Positions 1-7,820 of a stretch of 64,000 nt of DNA are shown in pieces. The translations under genes and the position numbers were made by a program. The first letter of the stretch is position 1, and every line of letters begins with the position of its first letter. The stretch comes from Saprospiraceae bacterium. GTDB taxonomy: Bacteria; Bacteroidota; Bacteroidia; Chitinophagales; Saprospiraceae. Below the pieces are notes generated by a model. That model did not search any database. It worked only from the letters and a program-made list of their open reading frames with translations, and was not told the origin of the DNA. The DNA is taken from assembly GCA_015490715.1 (NCBI GenBank), contig WFXH01000098.1, forward strand, positions 23,782-87,781. Direction: 5' to 3'.

Positions 1-95
1 AATTGCACAGCGTCCATACTCAACCCGCGAATGGCCAGGGCTATTTTCTCCAACAGTTCCGGGTCAAGTCGCTCTATTTGCTCAATGCGCTCCAC
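1..95 (-). CDS. Partial gene, N-terminal part of an unrecognised protein
   Basis: An open frame runs off the left edge of the window. No ATG is available. The best start is the GTG at 93-95, 13 bases downstream of the stop of the rhodanese-like gene, which would put it in the same transcript. The visible 31 residues are rich in Glu, Leu, Ile and Arg and look helical (VERIEQIERLDPELLEKIAL and onwards). The fragment is too short to assign a family. The amino acid composition looks like real coding sequence, but the start codon is uncertain. Confidence 0.45.
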   Translation of the reverse strand, partial: MERIEQIERLDPELLEKIALAIRGLSMDAVQ

Positions 96-108
96 TATTG
101 ATTTGGCT

Positions 109-603
109 TTATTCGTCTGAGTGTATTTCGAAATTCCTGGATTTCCATGCCCTCCATCCTCCAATGAGCGTACTGACATGCGAAATACCCGCATCCTTCA
201 TCTTTACCATGGCCATCACCGCAGTACGACCGTCATGATCGTAGAGGAGATACGCTGCCTGCTTGTCCAACTTAGGCAGGGCCGCCTCAAAGTCTCCTGC
301 TCCATAGGGCAACGACACTGCCCCAGGTATATGACCATGCTTATAATCGGTACGCGAACGCAAGTCGATCACAACGTATTTGCCCGTCTGCACGAGTTCG
401 CGAAACATGTTGGCATTCATTTGATCGGGGCGGGGAAAGCTCTGTGAATATTCGATTCCGCGGCGCTCCTCAAAAACAATGTCTTCTAAGGTTGGGGAAA
501 GCCTCTTTTGCTCCTCCTTCCTTGCATCATCTTTACAGGAATAAGCAATGGCCAGTACAGTGAGGTGGAAAAGTAGAGTGATAAAACGCGCGCGATACAC
601 CAT
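109..603 (-). CDS. Rhodanese-fold lipoprotein lacking the catalytic cysteine
   Basis: A 164-residue protein with a hydrophobic N-terminus ending in a lipobox-like AYSC (Cys23), so probably a lipoprotein. Residues about 60-160 form a single rhodanese domain: VVIDLRSRTDYKHGHIPGAVSLP matches the first half of the fold and IGGWRAW matches its end. In active rhodaneses the loop after the central strand begins with the sulfur-carrying Cys. Here it reads YDHDGRT with Asp122 at that position, so the protein is unlikely to transfer sulfur. Such inactive domains often act in binding or regulation. It lies downstream of the GNAT and methyltransferase genes on the same strand, with a gap of about 100 bases. 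Confidence 0.8.
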   Translation of the reverse strand: MVYRARFITLLFHLTVLAIAYSCKDDARKEEQKRLSPTLEDIVFEERRGIEYSQSFPRPDQMNANMFRELVQTGKYVVIDLRSRTDYKHGHIPGAVSLPYGAGDFEAALPKLDKQAAYLLYDHDGRTAVMAMVKMKDAGISHVSTLIGGWRAWKSRNFEIHSDE

Positions 604-707
604 TCTGCGGAAATTTCCCGCTGCAAATATCCGTCAATTTCACCAAATAATGCATATTCGAGCATGCGAAATACGATTAGCCATTCATAAAGTAGATGTT
701 CTCAGCT

Positions 708-1160
708 CTAAAGATTCCTATACATCGCATAGTGGGTGATCCCGAGGTGTTCGAAAGGGCTGCCTTCGATCTCAAATCCCAATTTCGCATAAAAGGTCAC
801 GGCGTGATGGCGTGCGTCGAGGCGCATGCAGCGAAATCCCATTGTCTTTGCCCATTTTATACAGTAAAGCACCAGCGCACTCCCCACCCCTCTTCCTCTC
901 CACCTCTCCTCCACTGCCATTTGACGCAATTGAATGCAGGGAGCATCGACAGCTTTCAACGCACATACTCCCACAAGATCCGCCGAGAGTGATTCCCGAT
1001 ACCCAAAGTGGTATTGTCGCCATTCTTCTTCGATTTCGCTGGGATGAAATGTCTTGCCAATGGGAATGCGCAATACCTTTTCGCGCAAGTGGAGAGCTTC
1101 CACATATGCTGGGGTAGCATAGATGAGGTTTTCGATATTGGGATGATAAGGTGCGCTCAT
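708..1160 (-). CDS. GNAT-family N-acetyltransferase
   Basis: A 150-residue single-domain GNAT protein that would transfer an acetyl group from acetyl-CoA to an amine. The acetyl-CoA binding motif is clear: QMAVEERWRGRGVGSAL at about residues 80-96 contains the R/Q-x-x-G-x-G/A pyrophosphate loop. The C-terminus, FYAKLGFEIEGSPFEHLGITH, resembles small ElaA/YjcF-like acetyltransferases. Its ATG overlaps the stop of the upstream methyltransferase gene (ATGA at 1157-1160), so the two are very probably translationally coupled. The substrate cannot be read from the sequence. Confidence 0.85.
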   Translation of the reverse strand: MSAPYHPNIENLIYATPAYVEALHLREKVLRIPIGKTFHPSEIEEEWRQYHFGYRESLSADLVGVCALKAVDAPCIQLRQMAVEERWRGRGVGSALVLYCIKWAKTMGFRCMRLDARHHAVTFYAKLGFEIEGSPFEHLGITHYAMYRNL

Positions 1161-1888
1161 TGGTGCACAGGCCTCGCAAGGACGATGTACTGAAAGGCAA
1201 GTGAGGAATCATCCGACTCGATAATCTCAAAGCCTGCCCGTTGCAGGTCGAGCTCCACTTGCCCGAGAGAGACGCGATATTGCACAGGTGGTCCGATTTC
1301 GGTGTGTTTTTTCTTAAAATCGACAATGACGAGCATGCCACCCGGTCGAATGGCCTTCTTGACAATTTTGAGATAATCTACTGCGTAATCCACGATATAG
1401 GGATAGATATTAGCCATAAAGGCGACATCGACTTCTCCGGGATTGAGAAGCGGATCTTTAGGCGTGCAGAGACGCACTTCGAGCTTTGACTGGAGGGTAT
1501 CGTGTAGGTGTTGGCGCTCACGCATCATCCATTTGACCATAGCGGGATCGACATCGACAGCGATGACGCGTTTGGCCTTGGGCAGAAAGCGAAAGGAAAA
1601 ATATCCCGTCCCCGCTCCTATATCGGCGATGATTTTACCGCGCACTCCGCCCATCTTACGCATAATGATCTCGGGCTTTTGCCAGATGTGGCGACGGCCG
1701 GGATCCTGACCGATGAGCTGTTCTTTGATGACGTCTTGAGCTCGATGATGCGTTGAGGTTTCGTTAGATCCTTCTATATCGGGGTTTGGACGACGACCAT
1801 TGGTCGTATCGCATGCAAAAAGGGTTGCCCAAATCCACACAAAGAGCACCATTTTATACCCGATATGCCCTATTCCATTCATTCGCAT
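1157..1888 (-). CDS. Lipoprotein-type class I SAM-dependent methyltransferase
   Basis: A 243-residue protein. The longest frame starts with TTG at 1891; the first ATG (1886-1888) is a better start. The N-terminus is a hydrophobic segment ending in LFAC (Cys26), a standard lipobox. It is followed by a class I methyltransferase fold: DPGRRHIWQKP, then motif I IADIGAGTGYF (Asp89 to Gly95), the acidic residue after strand 2 (VIAVDVD), and RPGGMLVIVDF. The WQKP-ADIGAGTGYF type is known in Bacteroidota and often carries an export signal, which is odd because SAM is cytoplasmic. It overlaps the GNAT gene by four bases. The substrate is unknown. Confidence 0.85.
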   Translation of the reverse strand: MRMNGIGHIGYKMVLFVWIWATLFACDTTNGRRPNPDIEGSNETSTHHRAQDVIKEQLIGQDPGRRHIWQKPEIIMRKMGGVRGKIIADIGAGTGYFSFRFLPKAKRVIAVDVDPAMVKWMMRERQHLHDTLQSKLEVRLCTPKDPLLNPGEVDVAFMANIYPYIVDYAVDYLKIVKKAIRPGGMLVIVDFKKKHTEIGPPVQYRVSLGQVELDLQRAGFEIIESDDSSLAFQYIVLARPVHQ

Positions 1889-2048
1889 CAATGCCGATAC
1901 GCACCGCTATCTATACCATACCAACAAAGATAGGAACTCTCCGTCGAAGCAAATTACTCCATCGTCAGGTTACTCCATCCTCAAGGATAATTTCCAGCCT
2001 TGCCAATTCTGGTACACCTGAGACAAAAATGGATTACGCTTTACTTAT

Positions 2049-3770
2049 CTATGCCTTATTCTGCACAATGGTGCGGTATTTCCAATATGCCCAAAAACTA
2101 ATGGTCAGAAACGACAGCGCGGTAATGTATACCGATGGGGGCATCGGCACGGGATCACCAGCTGCGTAGGAGTGCAGGCCTGAGAGGTAAAAGTTGACGC
2201 CAAAATAAGTCATCATGACTGTTGCGAAGCCAAAGAGCGTAGCAAAATTGTAAGCATAGAGTCCTCGCGCACCGGGGATATAGCGCATGTGTACAATGAA
2301 GGCGTAGACTAAAATGGTCACCAGGGCCCAGGTCTCTTTGGGGTCCCATCCCCAATATCTCCCCCACGATTCATTGGCCCATACACCACCCAGGTAGCAG
2401 CCGATACTTGCCATGACGAGTCCTGCTAAAATAGTCATTTCCGACACATTGGTCAACTTTTTGACGTGATTGAGAACGGTATTTTTATTGGCTTTGGTCA
2501 TCAAGCCAAATAAGATGAGATTGATCAGCCCGATGACGGCCCCCAACAGGAGGAATCCATAACTACCCGCCATCAGGGAGACATGTATGGTAAGCCAGTA
2601 CGATTTTAAGACGGGCACCAGTGGAGTGATTTCGGGGTCGAAATTGTTGAGATGCGCTACCATGAGGAAGGTGCTGCCCAAAATGAGGGATGCAGCCAAG
2701 GCCCCCAAGGACTTCCGTCCAAACAGAATGCCCGCTAATACCCCCGTAAAAGCAATATAGATAAGTGATTCATACGCATTGCTCCATGGAGCCCTCTCAG
2801 ACACATACCAACGCAGGGCAAGACCGAACACATGGAGTGCAAAGGTCAACCACACCAGCGATAGCAAAATCAGACGTGGGATTTTCAAGGAGGTCTGCGG
2901 GCGAAAGACGCGGATAAAAAACAACACGAGTGCAAAGAGACCGAGTATACCATAGTAGCGCATCAGTCGGTCAAAGATATTGCTCTTATTGAGGAGAATT
3001 TCCGCCTTCGTCTGGGTTGCACTCGGTAAAATTTCGCTGCCGTATTTTGCCTGAAATGCCTTGAGCTCCTGGATTGCCTGATTGGGCAACGACCAATCAC
3101 CAGTGCTCAAAGCGTGGTCGACGAGTTTTCGATAGACGGGGAAAAACATGGCCGCAAATTGGATGGACTTTTTCGAAGTCGTGTCGGCCATACGGCTCGC
3201 CTCATCGCCCGTAATCCATCGATTGCCGGGATCGCCTTCGAGGGGAAAGAGGCGCATCAACCGGTGGTGGAAGATCATATTGACGATATTGATGCGTTCG
3301 TCAAGGCGAATGAGTTCGTTTTCAAACGTACCGCGATATTGACGTTCTTTAGCATGAGCTGCTCGAAGCTCTTCAAGTAGCTTAAACTTTCCATCGGCAT
3401 CGAAAAAGTCGTCGTACGAAGCGAGTTTTCCCTCTACGCCGACCAATTCACGAATCTTTGGATGCTTGCCGAGTCGTATAAGCGGCACATCGTGCCATGC
3501 CTCGGGATATAAGCTCATATTGATCACCACCTCGACGGGATCCATGCCGTACAGACTCGTCTTTCGAGTCAATTTGCGCAGCACTTCGTTGGCCAGGGTG
3601 TGGAAGGGCTTCATTCGGCCACGAAAATCCTGCACCGATACGGTCGACAACAGTTTGATGTGATCTCGATCAAACGTTCGCTTCGTTACGGGTACACCGT
3701 TTGCACATACCGTCGGTACAGTTATCCAACTTAGGCCAACTGCGATCAATCCTATGTAGAACCATTTCAT
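2049..3770 (-). CDS. ccsA: Cytochrome c biogenesis protein CcsA-like
   Basis: A 573-residue integral membrane protein of the system II haem delivery and attachment machinery. After a signal sequence (residues 1-24) comes an approximately 240-residue soluble, probably periplasmic region. A multi-pass region follows and contains the haem-handling WWD motif, ESWGRYWGWDPKETWALV, at about residue 470. The protein is longer than classical CcsA because of the extra N-terminal domain, as is usual in Bacteroidota. It lies 12 bases downstream of the ResB/Ccs1 gene, so the pair should form the CcsBA complex that attaches haem to apocytochromes on the outer face of the inner membrane. Confidence 0.92.
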   Translation of the reverse strand: MKWFYIGLIAVGLSWITVPTVCANGVPVTKRTFDRDHIKLLSTVSVQDFRGRMKPFHTLANEVLRKLTRKTSLYGMDPVEVVINMSLYPEAWHDVPLIRLGKHPKIRELVGVEGKLASYDDFFDADGKFKLLEELRAAHAKERQYRGTFENELIRLDERINIVNMIFHHRLMRLFPLEGDPGNRWITGDEASRMADTTSKKSIQFAAMFFPVYRKLVDHALSTGDWSLPNQAIQELKAFQAKYGSEILPSATQTKAEILLNKSNIFDRLMRYYGILGLFALVLFFIRVFRPQTSLKIPRLILLSLVWLTFALHVFGLALRWYVSERAPWSNAYESLIYIAFTGVLAGILFGRKSLGALAASLILGSTFLMVAHLNNFDPEITPLVPVLKSYWLTIHVSLMAGSYGFLLLGAVIGLINLILFGLMTKANKNTVLNHVKKLTNVSEMTILAGLVMASIGCYLGGVWANESWGRYWGWDPKETWALVTILVYAFIVHMRYIPGARGLYAYNFATLFGFATVMMTYFGVNFYLSGLHSYAAGDPVPMPPSVYITALSFLTISFWAYWKYRTIVQNKA

Positions 3771-3782
3771 AATAGGTGCTTT

Positions 3783-5183
3783 TTATACCTTTTTAGATAG
3801 TAGTCGAAATCGGCTTTTGGGTGCCAGGAACATCCATAACAAGCCGATGGTCAACAACGCATAGCCGAGGTAAGAGACTCTTGTACCCCATGGATCCCAA
3901 TTGACACTCAACACCGTACCGAGCTCATCGCGATCGTACGACGATTGGAAAAAGCGATAGCCGTCGTAATTGAGGATGTGATTCATATAGATGCTGTACG
4001 GCATTTCGAGGTTCTTCCTCGGATCGATGAGCACCACATCGCTTTCATAGCTGGCGGGGTCATTGGTGCCGGGATAACGCACGAGGCGAAAGTCTTCCAG
4101 ATACAGCGAAAAGGGCAACTGGATATCGCGCGGGCCGTAGCTGACACTGATATCGAGATCTCCGAGGCGAGTGATGACGGGTTCGCCACGGAACGATTCA
4201 CTCCCAATGACGACGATCTCTTGCGTATCGACTGGTGTGGACAGGCGCATCACCACGGCGGCCTTGTCGTTGGGTTCGAGCTTGCGCTTGCCCGATTGGA
4301 TTTCCACAACAGCCTGCGGGCGAAATTCCTTAAACACGAAATTCTTTTGTCCCATTGTATGCAATGCCTGGACCGCCAACGGATACCACTGCCCGGCTTG
4401 TATCGAGTCGCGATACCGTGAAGCCATCACCATGCGCGCTATGGGCATCATGCTACGCATGTACAGTCCACTATCTCTCTGCTCGATTTGTATCATCGCA
4501 GGTTGAGGCCCCGCTTCAAAGTTGAAGGTAATTCCGTCGAAATTTTTCAATTCTCCTCGCCGCAAAAAGTAGTTTTTTCGACCTCCCATGCCCGCCATGA
4601 CGATCCAGAGTGTGGGCTGGCCATTGGGGGCATCCTTCAAGGTCTGTTCGGGATTCGGAATGACCTTGAGCACCTCTACGCGCAAGGGCAAGTTGCCCAA
4701 AATGTAGTCTTTGGTAAAGGAATTATTCCCCAGGGCTCCAAAGAGCACCTTTTTGTGGAATACGTAACGTCGTGGCCCATGGACAGCACGGAAGTTGAGA
4801 TAGGGCTCGCGCGATTGGATGACATTGGAGCTCGACTTTTCACGGATGTGCATCATCCCCTCCATGCCAAAATAGCGCGTCAATGCAGCGCCGAGCAAGA
4901 TGACCAATATTGATCCGTGGAACAACAACATGTAGCGCTTCTGCTTGCGCCACATCCGATAGCGTATGATCTGGCGCAATACCGACAATCCAATCAAGAG
5001 GAGCAACACTTCAAACCACTTAGTGCGATAGACGAGTTTTTGAGCTGTTGAGGTGCCAAAGTCGTTTTCAATAAATGTCGCTGCCCCAATGACTACTGCC
5101 AACGTGATCAAATAAATACCCCCCGCAGTCATAGAGGTGAGTCGCAAATAGAGATCCTTGAGTGTTGAGAGCAATCTTTTCAT
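3783..5183 (-). CDS. ResB/Ccs1-family cytochrome c biogenesis protein
   Basis: A 466-residue membrane protein, partner of CcsA in system II cytochrome c maturation. A longer frame starts with GTG at 5198; the ATG at 5181-5183 (MKRLLSTLKDLYLRLTSM) gives the usual short cytoplasmic N-terminus. Membrane segments lie near residues 20-40, 60-75 and 85-105. A large soluble region follows, and a last membrane segment (VSYLGYALLTIGLLWMFLAP) sits near the C-terminus, as in ResB proteins. It is followed after 12 bases by ccsA and preceded by the UMF1-type transporter 50 bases away, so all three may be co-transcribed. Confidence 0.9.
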   Translation of the reverse strand: MKRLLSTLKDLYLRLTSMTAGGIYLITLAVVIGAATFIENDFGTSTAQKLVYRTKWFEVLLLLIGLSVLRQIIRYRMWRKQKRYMLLFHGSILVILLGAALTRYFGMEGMMHIREKSSSNVIQSREPYLNFRAVHGPRRYVFHKKVLFGALGNNSFTKDYILGNLPLRVEVLKVIPNPEQTLKDAPNGQPTLWIVMAGMGGRKNYFLRRGELKNFDGITFNFEAGPQPAMIQIEQRDSGLYMRSMMPIARMVMASRYRDSIQAGQWYPLAVQALHTMGQKNFVFKEFRPQAVVEIQSGKRKLEPNDKAAVVMRLSTPVDTQEIVVIGSESFRGEPVITRLGDLDISVSYGPRDIQLPFSLYLEDFRLVRYPGTNDPASYESDVVLIDPRKNLEMPYSIYMNHILNYDGYRFFQSSYDRDELGTVLSVNWDPWGTRVSYLGYALLTIGLLWMFLAPKSRFRLLSKKV

Positions 5184-5233
5184 GTTGATTTCATCCACAC
5201 TGTTTTGATCGCGCTAGCGCCACTTTATTGCTT

Positions 5234-6526
5234 TTAACGATTGTTTTGCTCAATTTGTTTGATTTCTGGTATCCGTACGGGGATCAATGCCAGGCCACCG
5301 ATGACAAAGAGGATTGCCAGAGCCAGGATGCTGTTGCGCATACTACCCGTCCACTGATCGATAAATCCAAAACAAAAGGTGCCGATGATGAGCGACCACT
5401 TGGCCACAAAGTCGAGAAAGCCAAAATAAGAGGTCATATCGGGTGTGCGACTGGGCACGAGTTTGGCGTATGCCGAACGCGCCTGTGACTGAATGCCCCC
5501 TAACACCAAACCCACTGCCGCAGCCAGTACATAAAACATCTCTTTACTCTGCAAGGAATATCCGCCAATACAGATGCCCACCCAGATGGCTATCATCGTC
5601 CATAAGGAGATCTTGCTTCCCCAATTCTCAGACACTTTTGCAAAGAGATAAGCTCCAACCACCGCTACCAGCTGAAGGAGTAAAACGACAATGATGAGCT
5701 CTTCGGTACCAAAGGCCAGCTCTTTTTCCGCAAAGGCACTTGCCAGATAGATGACCGTCTGAACTCCCGCACTAAAAAACAAAAACGCAATGAGATACCA
5801 GCGCAAATTGCGATTGGCCGTGATGCGCCTACCCACCTTTTTAAGCTCTTCTACACCCTTGAGCAATACCCGGCGCGTTTTGACGGCGATCGCACGGTTG
5901 GCCGGCAAATAGGCAAAGGTGATCTGCGAAAACCCCCACCACCACAATCCCACCGACAGAAATGCCAGGCGCACGGGCAAAGTCGGCGATTGGATGCCAA
6001 ACACCTCGGGCTGCAGAATGATCCACAAGTTGAAGAGCAAGAGCAAAACGCTGCCCACATACCCCCATGCAAAGCCCATCGCACTGACGCGATCCATTTG
6101 ATCGTAGCTGGTAATCTCCGGTAGATAGGCGTTGTAAAAGGCAAGGCTCCCGGCGTGCCCCACCGTGGCCACCACAAATGCCCCAATACCAAGCCACACC
6201 TCCGACGGCGAATCGAAAAAGAACAACAGCGCACATGCTACCGACCCCACAAGGGTAAATGCCTTTAAAAACTGTTTGCGCATCCCACGGTAATCGGCAA
6301 TGCCCGACAATAAAGGCACCACAATCGCCACGACGAGATACGAAAACGTCACAGAAAAGGCGAAAAGCGCACTACTCGACAACCGATAAGGACCTATCGA
6401 GACCTGAGGAGGCGCAATCTTGAGGAAATAAGGTGGAAATATTGCAGTTGAGATGACCAGACTATAAGCAGAATTGGCCCAATCAAAGAGCGCCCATGCG
6501 CGTATTACCTTCTTATCGTGCTGCAT
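5234..6526 (-). CDS. UMF1-type MFS transporter (Atg22-like)
   Basis: A 430-residue multi-pass membrane transporter. The frame is open to 6697, but the conserved family start MQHDKKVIRAWALFDWANSAYS places the initiation codon at the ATG at 6524-6526. The FDWANSAYS motif is diagnostic of the UMF1/Atg22-like branch of the major facilitator superfamily. About twelve hydrophobic segments follow. Substrates of bacterial members are not established; the yeast relative exports amino acids from the vacuole. It is the first gene of the minus-strand run leading into ccs1-ccsA and is divergent from the RimK-like gene. Confidence 0.87.
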   Translation of the reverse strand: MQHDKKVIRAWALFDWANSAYSLVISTAIFPPYFLKIAPPQVSIGPYRLSSSALFAFSVTFSYLVVAIVVPLLSGIADYRGMRKQFLKAFTLVGSVACALLFFFDSPSEVWLGIGAFVVATVGHAGSLAFYNAYLPEITSYDQMDRVSAMGFAWGYVGSVLLLLFNLWIILQPEVFGIQSPTLPVRLAFLSVGLWWWGFSQITFAYLPANRAIAVKTRRVLLKGVEELKKVGRRITANRNLRWYLIAFLFFSAGVQTVIYLASAFAEKELAFGTEELIIVVLLLQLVAVVGAYLFAKVSENWGSKISLWTMIAIWVGICIGGYSLQSKEMFYVLAAAVGLVLGGIQSQARSAYAKLVPSRTPDMTSYFGFLDFVAKWSLIIGTFCFGFIDQWTGSMRNSILALAILFVIGGLALIPVRIPEIKQIEQNNR

Positions 6527-6586
6527 GTATTGCGTTTGTCGCGGCGACAAGTTACAAATATCCGCTTGTATGTGTCTTGAGCACTC

Positions 6587-6605
6587 TTTTATACGAGGTA
6601 TAAAA
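6587..6605. promoter_or_regulatory. Perfect inverted repeat in a divergent intergenic region
   Basis: TTTTATAC-GAG-GTATAAAA is an exact 8+3+8 inverted repeat in the 189-base spacer between the divergent UMF1-type transporter (start 6526) and RimK-like (start 6716) genes. This is where an operator would be expected. The symmetry suggests a dimeric DNA-binding protein. Its right half overlaps one copy of the over-represented ATAAAATCG word, so it may also belong to that family. Confidence 0.45.
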
Positions 6606-6715
6606 TCGTTGATAGTAGGAGGGATAAAATAGTGGGCCATAGCTTGAAGACAGCCCTTGACGATAGGGGCACTAACAAAAGAAATGTGCACCCACAACAG
6701 CGGTCAAGCAAAGGC

Positions 6716-7669
6716 ATGGACAAATTATCCTTAATTTCACCGCATGAAAGAGATGCGGACGATTTAACTCTATCGGTATTGAGACTGTACATCTTATCGC
6801 GTAGCCCAGCGCTGTATTCGACGAGGAGGCTCTACGAAGCCGCTCTCGGGCTCGAAGTCGATGTGCGCATCATCAATCACATGCACTGCGAACTCTCACT
6901 GACCCCCAAAGGAGTGGACATCCTGTATTGGGGGGAGTCGGTCCTCCCCGTCGATGCTATTTTACCCCGCATAGGCACTTCGGTGACGGAGCAAGGCGCG
7001 GCTGTCATTCGGCATTTTGCCATGGCGGGGGTCTACTCGCCCTTCGAAGCAGAGTCCCTGCTCGCTACACGCAACAAATTCAGCGCATTGCAAATACTCC
7101 ATTCCCACGGCATCCCCATACCGCGCACTCTAATGAGTTACCCCATGGCCTCCGTCGACCGCTTCTGGCAGGAATTACAAGGTCGTAAAATCGTCATCAA
7201 ACCACTGGTGGGCACACAAGGCGAAGGCGTCATACTCATTAATAATCTTGCTGATCTCATACGCATTGGAAATCTCTTCCAGCGCTTTGGACGTAGGTAC
7301 CTACTGCAAGAATACATAGAAGAGGCGCACGGTCAAGATATACGCGCCTTTGTCGTAGGCGATGAGGTAGTTGCAGCAGTGCGTCGTACCGCCGCATGGG
7401 GAGATTTTCGCTCCAACTTCCATCGAGGCTCTACCCTTGAGCCGATCGAGCTGACCGACCAAGAATACGTCTTGGCCGTTCGCGCAGCAGCCACCTTAAA
7501 AATCCCCATCGCAGGAGTGGATATCATACGATCCCATCGCGGCCCACTCATCTTAGAAGTCAACGCCTCTCCGGGCTTAGAAGGGATCGAACGCGCTACG
7601 CAGATTCCCATCGCTGAAAAGATCATACTCTATCTTCAACAAAAGGCCGATACATCGATTGACTTTTAA
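6716..7669 (+). CDS. rimK: RimK-like ATP-grasp glutamate ligase
   Basis: A 317-residue ATP-grasp enzyme of the RimK family, which adds glutamate residues to the C-terminus of ribosomal protein S6 or forms related peptide bonds. The RimK start pattern ILSRSPALYSTRRLYEAA is at residues 23-40. The ATP-grasp core follows: KIVIKPLVGTQGEGV, then IRAFVVGDEVVAAVRR, and the Mg-binding LEVNASPGLEGIE near the C-terminus. The frame is open from 6632, but the ATG at 6716 is a better start because it leaves only a short extension before the family start. The actual protein substrate is inferred from homology. Confidence 0.85.
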   Translation: MDKLSLISPHERDADDLTLSVLRLYILSRSPALYSTRRLYEAALGLEVDVRIINHMHCELSLTPKGVDILYWGESVLPVDAILPRIGTSVTEQGAAVIRHFAMAGVYSPFEAESLLATRNKFSALQILHSHGIPIPRTLMSYPMASVDRFWQELQGRKIVIKPLVGTQGEGVILINNLADLIRIGNLFQRFGRRYLLQEYIEEAHGQDIRAFVVGDEVVAAVRRTAAWGDFRSNFHRGSTLEPIELTDQEYVLAVRAAATLKIPIAGVDIIRSHRGPLILEVNASPGLEGIERATQIPIAEKIILYLQQKADTSIDF

Positions 7670-7768
7670 TGCCTTATCACCTAATACTCCATCATATCTA
7701 AGGCGTTTTCGACCTCGCGCATTCACTCCGACCTCTCATTCCCAACGAAAGCAAGCTGCAGCATTTCA

Positions 7769-7801
7769 TTGATGAGCTCTTCGTCATAATTTGCATCTTT
7801 G
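7769..7801 (+). promoter_or_regulatory. Candidate promoter of the ABC exporter gene
   Basis: TTG at 7769-7771, a 22-base spacer and CATCTTTG at 7794-7801 resemble the Bacteroidota -33/-7 promoter (TTG and TAnnTTTG). The predicted leader to the ATG at 7821 is only about 13 bases. Confidence 0.5.
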
Positions 7802-7820
7802 CAGGATACATCCGGCAAGT

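Noticed and set aside
772..1365. Minus-strand open frame of 197 codons overlapping the GNAT and methyltransferase genes
   Set aside because: It is in a different frame across two genes with clear motifs; no domain is recognised.
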